64,000 bases of DNA from Gibbula magus. Taxonomy: Eukaryota; Mollusca; Gastropoda; Trochida; Trochidae. The notes beneath the pieces are model-generated. The model was given only the letters and a program-made list of their open reading frames with translations. It was not told the origin of the DNA and did no database searches. The translations under genes and the position numbers were made by a program. The DNA lies in assembly GCA_936450465.1 (NCBI GenBank), contig OW388302.1, positions 15,339,530-15,403,529 of the forward strand, written 5' to 3'. Of the stretch, positions 58,350 through 64,000 are shown one piece after another; position 1 is the first letter of the stretch, and every line of letters begins with the position of its first letter.

Positions 58350-59171
58350 TTAAAGAGCCATGTTTCAATTTTTTGGAAAATATACTTTTTACGTAATTCG
58401 CAAGATAAATCTTCTATCTACAACATGGCATATGTTACATAATGTTCATATCACGACAATGTATTGAAATTTGGTTTCAAAGAGAAATATCACTTCGACT
58501 AGCGCACGCTACGGGTATCTGATGTATATAAACAGAGTCCCCCTTTTTGCGTAATATGTACTACACAAACAGCAAGCGCTTCCAAAGCGTGAAGGCTCGT
58601 CTCTAGTGCAAGTCGCCCTAACAACCCATGTGATGCACGTGCTGCACATGTCTCTCTTGCAAAGTACCCTTGTCACACATTACTGAATGTGATGATTGCT
58701 TTACAAACTATGTTTCTTAATGTCCTGAATTATTTCCTGTTTAATGTTCTTTTTATTGAGATAAGAACAGCAAATTATGACAAAGTTTTACTCTCATTAA
58801 ATATAAAATTCAAGAAAAATACCTAGTTGGGTTAAACAATTATTCCAATATCTGTAGCAAAAACATGATTAAATGAAATTGTAAATAAATAACCGTCAAA
58901 AAATGATATATTTCGATTTCTTTCATTGCTCATATTTTTTGTTATTCTCCCGAGTCTTTGTTTACTGTGTGTGAGCTAGACCATAATGCTGTGCGCTTGA
59001 AAATAATAGACTGGATCTATATTTAGACTGGAAAACACCTTTACTAATTAATGCAATTTCTCGGCTTATTTTAAGTTGGACAAATTAGGGAAAAATTAAG
59101 TGTAGTTATTTCACGGAGATAGATTTTTGGAAAATTTGATATTTTCATCAACAACCGTGATGGCTCTTTAA
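58350..59171. mobile_element. Possible TTAA-flanked non-autonomous transposon
   Basis: TTAAAGAGCCAT at 58350-58361 is the exact reverse complement of ATGGCTCTTTAA at 59160-59171, so the ends are inverted and each is bounded by TTAA, the target used by piggyBac elements. No transposase frame lies between them. A TATATAAA at 58525-58532 is internal. With only 8-12 bp of inverted ends, chance cannot be excluded. Confidence 0.35.
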
Positions 59172-59475
59172 CTGTTATTAATACTGTGTTCTCCTGACCA
59201 TACAATCCTGTTAATATTGCCGTGATTTGTTGATTATTGTAGATTTGGCGAATCCTTAGTAAGGGTCACAGGAGTCTCAACTTAGTCTCAACCTAGTTTG
59301 TCTTCTTGTCCAAAGAAAAAATCCCTTACTTTCAAATGAATACACGCTCATACTTTTTTAAAATGTGCTTTACTAAGGTATCTTTGACTAAACCGTAGTT
59401 AAACATCATACTCTTCTCGATAATATTTTTAAAAACCTGACCAATTGGTTTATAATGTTATTTAATGTTTCAGTC

Positions 59476-59800
59476 ATGGCAAGGCGACAGAGGGGTGCAT
59501 TAAATCCTGATGACGAGGACAGATTGCGACAAAACTGGGGACTCTTAAACAGGGAGCTAGATGGAAAACATCTGGTTGACACAATGTTTGAGAAAGGAAT
59601 TTTTTCTATGGATGATGTAACAGAGGTCAGATATGCAGAACCACGTAATCGTGAAAGGAGAACAGAAGTGTTTCTTGAGAAACTGTGTTATACAGGCGTG
59701 AATGGATATGGTGTGTTTCTAGAAGCTCTGAGGGAAGCAAGTTATCAACATGTTGCAAGGAAACTCGAAAAAACTGTTGTTCCATCTCAGGTTGAACGAG
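59476..59800 (+). CDS. CARD exon of gene 4
   Basis: ATG lies two bases after the acceptor GTTTCAG (59473). An in-frame ATG at 59455 lies before that acceptor and is likely intronic, so 59476 is preferred. CARD helices as in gene 2 (RLRQNWGLLNRELDGKHLVD, GIFSMDDVTEV, VFLEALREASYQHVARKLE). The exon ends GAACGAG|GTAATC in phase 1. Confidence 0.85.
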
Positions 59801-61761
59801 GTAATCAAGTTTAGAATATGTATTTATACGAACCTTTTTTATAAGGCCATCGTGAACTTGGATTATTTTTATATTCGTCTTCCGGGCCAGAGGTTTCTTC
59901 TAACCATCCAATATTTTTCCCTCCTTTGTGTCTTCTTCCGCCCAAACAAAACCTCTGGCATGTTTTTTTATCTCACTTATGAACCTCAAAGAAATTATTT
60001 GTAACAGTATTTAATTTGTTTATGGATTCAATGGTTTTAAGCACTGATATCAGTTGCCAAGCAAGGAGAGCACAGCCCTTATGAATATATATATATTGAA
60101 AGTTACACAATCTTATAAAACTGTGACCTCTGATATGTAGAACTTTAATTATGAAGTGAGGAATTCGGCGGTAAATATGAACAGATCATGTTTGACAAAT
60201 TTTGATTTAGATCAGTTAGCATCTTGTTCTGGTTCAATGGATTGTATTAATTGAAATTTATTGTGCTTTGTATGGTGCTATTTCTAGTTCACGTTGATGA
60301 TACACACACGGACAATTTACATAAAAAAACTGAAGAAATAAAGATTAATAATATTTCTATCAACTTTTTGGACAGGGGTTGAGCGGCCTTGTATACACAT
60401 TGGAATACTTAGATAAGCACACAATGATTTCACTCTTGATTTTGAAAATAGTTTCCTTAGGAATTCTTTTTAAAATTACATGCACACTAATTTCGTTTAC
60501 AAGTTATATTGAAATTCGTTCATCTTTTAAATTTCACTCTGATCACAAATAAACATTACATATATATATTACACATGTGTGACCTTTAACATCTCAGTCA
60601 CTTCACTTTGATGTCTAAAAGTGTATAGACACTATCTAACATTGATAACATTGATGTTTTCTAGGGCCTGAAGTTTGTTCCGCATGCAAAGAAGGGAAGA
60701 CAACTCCAGTCACACATTATTGTTCCGAATGCCAAACTTCGTTTTGCAAAGGCTGCCTTAGACCTCATAGTAAAATGAAAAAAATGAAGAATCATCAAGT
60801 TGTCCCAAGTTCAGAGAAAGGAAAGCATATAAATAAGGATCACATCAGCTTAAAACACGACCGTGATAATTTAAAGAAAGAAATTAAAGTGATGGATGTG
60901 AAGATCAACAAGTTGAGTATGAAGTCTCAACAAATTGACAATATAGAGCTGACAGCATCTCCTGTACTAGATGAAGTTATTGAAGCTAAACTTGATGTGG
61001 AGGGTATTTGTAGTCTTACAGATGGTTTGATAATGAACAGTGCAGGTACAAAGGTAACTGTGTTCGCTTATTGTTTCAAACAACGTCTGGAATCATTTTA
61101 CACTAGAGGAGGACAGTCATGTTCAGGTGTACTCAAACTGTCTGATGACCCCTGGTGTATAACAGTTATCAGTGAAGGTAAGGTAGCTGTGTCTCTTCCT
61201 GACTCTATAAGTATCATCACAGTTGCTGTGACTCCTGACCTGAAACTCCTGTCTACAATACAGACAAGTAAGAAATACAGGGGTCTGTCTACTCTGGATC
61301 AGTCAACAATGGTGGCCAGTTCTTGTGATCCACCCTCTGTGGATCTGATTGATATGAAGGGAACAATCTTGAAGACCTTCACAACAGGTCCCGCAATAGG
61401 AAAGAGCTTCATTGATCCTCACTACATACATGTAACCAGACAAGGCACTATCCTGGTGTCAGACTGTGGTCTGAAGTCTGTCATCTGTCTGACACGGTCT
61501 GGTGACATTGTATTCACATACACACCTGGAGACAGAGTACTGATATTTTCATTGGGAATCACATCCACCAGTACAGGAGACATTCTTGTAGCTGACAATG
61601 CTGCACACAAAGTGATTCATCTCAGTGAGTCAGGAGAGTTCATCAGAGACATTCTGACAGCAAAGGATGGTTTAGAGAATCCAACTGGTCTGTGTGTTGA
61701 TGGAGACAAGCTGTGTGTTGTATTGGAGTCGAAGGGTTTACACAAATACAGATTTGGTTAG
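59476..61761 (+). CDS. Gene 4: CARD-B-box-propeller protein, 473 aa in two exons
   Basis: Exons 59476-59800 (325 nt) and 60665-61761 (1097 nt) join in phase 1 to an uninterrupted 474-codon frame. Architecture as gene 2: CARD, one B-box, a short linker and a propeller, without RING, B-box 2 or coiled coil. It is one codon shorter than gene 2 (YTPGDR for YTPTGDR). It differs from gene 2 at many blade-top positions (SDCG for SDWG, FSLG for YPWG, ADNAAH for ADNIAY, VLESK for ALFNK). It is likely a cytosolic death-fold adaptor. It is the paralogue of gene 2 and lies 7 kb downstream of RING gene 3. Confidence 0.82.
59801..60664 (+). other. Intron of gene 4
   Basis: GTAATC to TTTTCTAG at 60664, phase 1. 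Homologous to the gene 2 intron. Confidence 0.85.
60665..61761 (+). CDS. Second exon of gene 4: B-box 1 and propeller
   Basis: Starts G|GG CCT GAA. B-box 1 has CSAC, HYCSEC, FCKGC (Tyr for the usual Trp before CSEC). The same internal loss of B-box 2 and coiled coil as gene 2 is present, with the junction at DHISLKHDRDNLKKEI. The propeller ends KGLHKYRFG, TAG 61759-61761. Confidence 0.85.
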
Positions 61762-61997
61762 GTCTGTATGTAGTTTGTGACTTATAAATACACAATGTGA
61801 CTATGGACTCAATTGTGTGTTATCTTAGTGCTGAATGTAGTTGACCTAATTACATGTTTGAGAAAAGTAGATTAACACGAGTCTAAGGCAAATGATAGAT
61901 CTCGGGTTTCCAATAATATAAAAAACGAATTAAATTAAGCTTAAAGAAAATCGAATATATCACTGGATCCCACTTTAGTTCAAGAGTTTTTGTAAAG

Positions 61998-62002
<5 letters not shown>

Positions 62003-62028
<26 letters not shown>
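62003..62028. repeat. (TA)13 microsatellite
   Basis: Uninterrupted TA dinucleotides in the 3' flank of gene 4. Confidence 0.95.
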
Positions 62029-62171
62029 AGATATTGTTAGCTCCTTTGTGTTTTTATTCTTCTCCAAAGAGTTACCCATCCCTGCGTAAACATCATTGTT
62101 TAAATTCAGAGACCTGAACATATCAAAAGACACCACTTCAGTTTGTATGCACATCCACAGTTTTAAACAGA

Positions 62172-62486
62172 CTATAGTGAACTTATTTTTGAGTTTTTCT
62201 CCGGAAATGACATGAATACAGACAAACGGTCAGGGGAACGACTAAATGATTTACTGTTTGCTTGTGAATATTTGTATGTAGCTAATTTGTGCATTTCATC
62301 CGGGTGTGAAATAAATTCAAATGTCCTGGCAACTTTCTCGTTTTTCACGTGCAATCGGTAGTAATGTTGATGTTTGCACTCGTTTGACATCTTGTACATT
62401 TCAGCGTGCTGCACGTGTGCCACGAGTTTCTTGTTCTCCCGTCAGCCATCAGGTCGACAGCTCACTTGATCAGTTCTCTCAGACAT
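62172..62486 (-). pseudogene. Conserved antisense coding-like block, copy 4
   Basis: The minus strand reads MAHVQHAEMYKMSNECKHQH (the M shown is a GTG; ATG-equivalent start lost) then YYRLHVKNEKVARTF. It is the most diverged copy. It has a 6-base in-frame deletion and mostly third-position differences from copy 1. The MSERTDQV start at 62486 runs into a stop before the conserved part. Confidence 0.45.
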
Positions 62487-63011
62487 AAAATTTGTGTGTT
62501 AGACTTAATTCAAGAAAGAGATTTCAACTGCTTTGTTCATTCGCAATATCAGTAAATTAACTTTGTCTAAATTCAGACTTTGTACTTTAAGCATTATCCT
62601 CCCTTCATATCGAATGTGTATGTTTCAAGCCGTTTATATTTTAATTGAAAAATGACTGATGCAATATATTTATTAAAGATCTACACAAACTAGTAGGTTT
62701 GTTAACCCAGTTGGTACAATCTCTTAAACATCCACCATTTTAAAATGTATCTCTCTCAGGGTTAATTTATTATTATGACGTTGTTTCCATCATAATATCT
62801 AATTATGATGTATATTATTTGAAATACATGTCTGATATTTAAGATGATGTTATTAAGTGAAGCATTCCTTAAGAAATCGCCATAGTCTCTTGTAGAATTT
62901 AATAATGAAAGTCAGTGTACAATTCATAATAAGATAATATCTGTTCGTGTTACTGTCAACCAAGCCAATACAATGTGGTTGTTTTAGAATTCCTTTACAT
63001 GGAGAATCACG

Positions 63012-63087
63012 TGAGTGAAATAGGTGAGTGAAATAGATGAGTGAAATAGATGAGTGAAATAGGTGAGTGAAATAGGTGAGTGATATA
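63012..63087 (+). repeat. 13-bp minisatellite, about 6 units
   Basis: TGAGTGAAATAGG and TGAGTGAAATAGA alternate in direct repeats starting at 63012, 63025, 63038, 63051, 63064 and 63077, the last incomplete. Confidence 0.95.
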
Positions 63088-63258
63088 ATTGTTTTTCATA
63101 GTTTATTACATCCTACAGCAATTGGGCATCAATGAATTCCATTCCACATTATGTTATCACCAACTTCTATGAATTTTAATTTTAATTTTAATTTTTAACT
63201 CATCATTATTTATGGCATCCGCCTGTCCTGTCCAATCGTATGTAAACGTTTTGTTTTT

Positions 63259-63480
63259 AGCTCATTAGGCCTGAAAGGCCCGATGGTCATATGGCATGGC
63301 ATGGCGTCCGGTGTCCGGCCATCCGTCCATAAACTTTTCGCTTTTTCGACTGCTTCTCCAGAACCAATAACTTCACAGAGCTGAAATTTTATGTGCAGAC
63401 TCCTTGGCCAATGGGAATTCTAAATTGTAGATGTTGTGACCCCATGACCCCACATGGGGTCACAGGGATTTTGAAATTGA
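63259..63480 (+). repeat. Dispersed invertebrate repeat fragment
   Basis: GCTCATTAGGCCTGAAAGGC, GGCGTCCGGTGTCCGGCC, CTGCTTCTCCAGAACCAATA and GACCCCACATGGGGTCACAG form a pattern I recognise as a widespread repeat in molluscan and other marine invertebrate genomes. The 94-codon frame starting inside it is not a gene. Confidence 0.6.
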
Positions 63481-63740
63481 CTATTCAATGTGTATTTCTA
63501 ATGCAGGATATTGAGCTCGCTTATCATATTATCAAAACTCTGATATTTATATGTCATTGTTTTTCAATTTATGAGAGTAAGCATAACGCACTAATCAATA
63601 CTAATACTAACTCAATAATCCGCACAAAACTGAATTCAAAACGCTCAGCTGCTAAATGCATAATGTGTCCTTCATAGAGCAAACATAAAAAAACTGAAAT
63701 AATGATTAAGGCAGCTGACTTCTACACTTCTACAAACGTA

Positions 63741-63921
63741 TAATAATCCCACAGCTCCCATGAGTGTCAAAACGTACAGTTCGAACACAACAGACAACAC
63801 AAATTCAATTCAAAACATGTAGCTGAATAAAGTATATCAGAGCGCTACCACTATTACCTGAACTGGGTTAGTCGAGCTGAATAAAGCTTGAACGTCTTTC
63901 AATAAAGATTGCCTTATTCAG
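63741..63921 (+). promoter_or_regulatory. Type A leader-exon-like module, copy A6
   Basis: CACAGCTCCCATGAGTGTCA, AACACAACAGACAACAC, an internal partial duplication (GAGCTGAATAAAGCTTGAAC after a first GTAGCTGAATAAAG), ending TTATTCAG|GTAAGTGATCACTG with GT at 63922. Its presence at the right edge suggests the cluster continues beyond the window. Confidence 0.42.
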
Positions 63922-64000
63922 GTAAGTGATCACTGAATATCACCTTTAGTCATAGTGAATATAATACAGAGTGATATATCAGGTTTTGTGAGTGAGGTGG

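Larger units (their letters stand above)
61762..63258. other. 3' flank of gene 4
   Basis: Diverged relative of the other 3' flanks up to about 62990. Holds two simple repeats, listed separately. No gene. Confidence 0.5.

Overview
This is a eukaryotic, AT-rich, repeat-dense window. It most likely comes from a marine mollusc, probably a gastropod: it has intron-containing TRIM-type immune genes with invertebrate-style propellers, tRNA-derived SINE pieces resembling molluscan SINEs, several decayed non-LTR reverse transcriptases (L1/Tx1-like and CR1/Jockey-like), and short spacer motifs reminiscent of abalone repeats. The taxon is an inference.

The core is a head-to-tail cluster of four paralogous genes, all on the + strand. 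Their N-terminal domains alternate: gene 1 RING (10454-12993, frameshifted), gene 2 CARD (35843-38080), gene 3 RING (49790-52426) and gene 4 CARD (59476-61761). Each has a short first coding exon (RING 283 nt, or CARD 325 nt) ending in phase 1. This joins a long second exon that carries a B-box and a C-terminal NHL-like beta-propeller. RING genes keep B-box 2 and the coiled coil (RING-B1-B2-CC-propeller, 642 aa in gene 3). CARD genes have lost both (CARD-B1-propeller, 474 and 473 aa). The propellers are almost identical in DNA, except for clusters of amino-acid-changing differences at equivalent positions of successive blades. That pattern suggests a diversified recognition surface shared by a ubiquitin-ligase branch and a death-fold branch.

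Region by region: 1-9.2 kb holds an unidentified coding remnant, a 193-bp tandem array (about 830-2330) and degenerate repeats. A candidate promoter lies at 9.2-9.4 kb, followed by gene 1. From 13 to 22.3 kb is a flank that recurs nearly identically after gene 2 (38.1-47.4 kb). From 22.3 to 31.3 kb are hairpin elements and a further copy of the spacer modules, with no gene where one would be expected. From 31.3 to 35.8 kb are retroelement pieces, then gene 2, its flank, gene 3, spacer, gene 4 and a final spacer at the right edge.

Two kinds of promoter/leader-exon-like module recur in the spacers. Type A has six copies ending in a GT donor after TTATTCAG. Type B has four copies with an E-box and a CRE-like site before a GT donor. 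A small coding-like block on the minus strand lies just beyond the 3' end of each gene and is broken in all four copies. Together these look like a cluster that duplicates by unit, with gene conversion homogenising the framework and selection diversifying the ligand surface.
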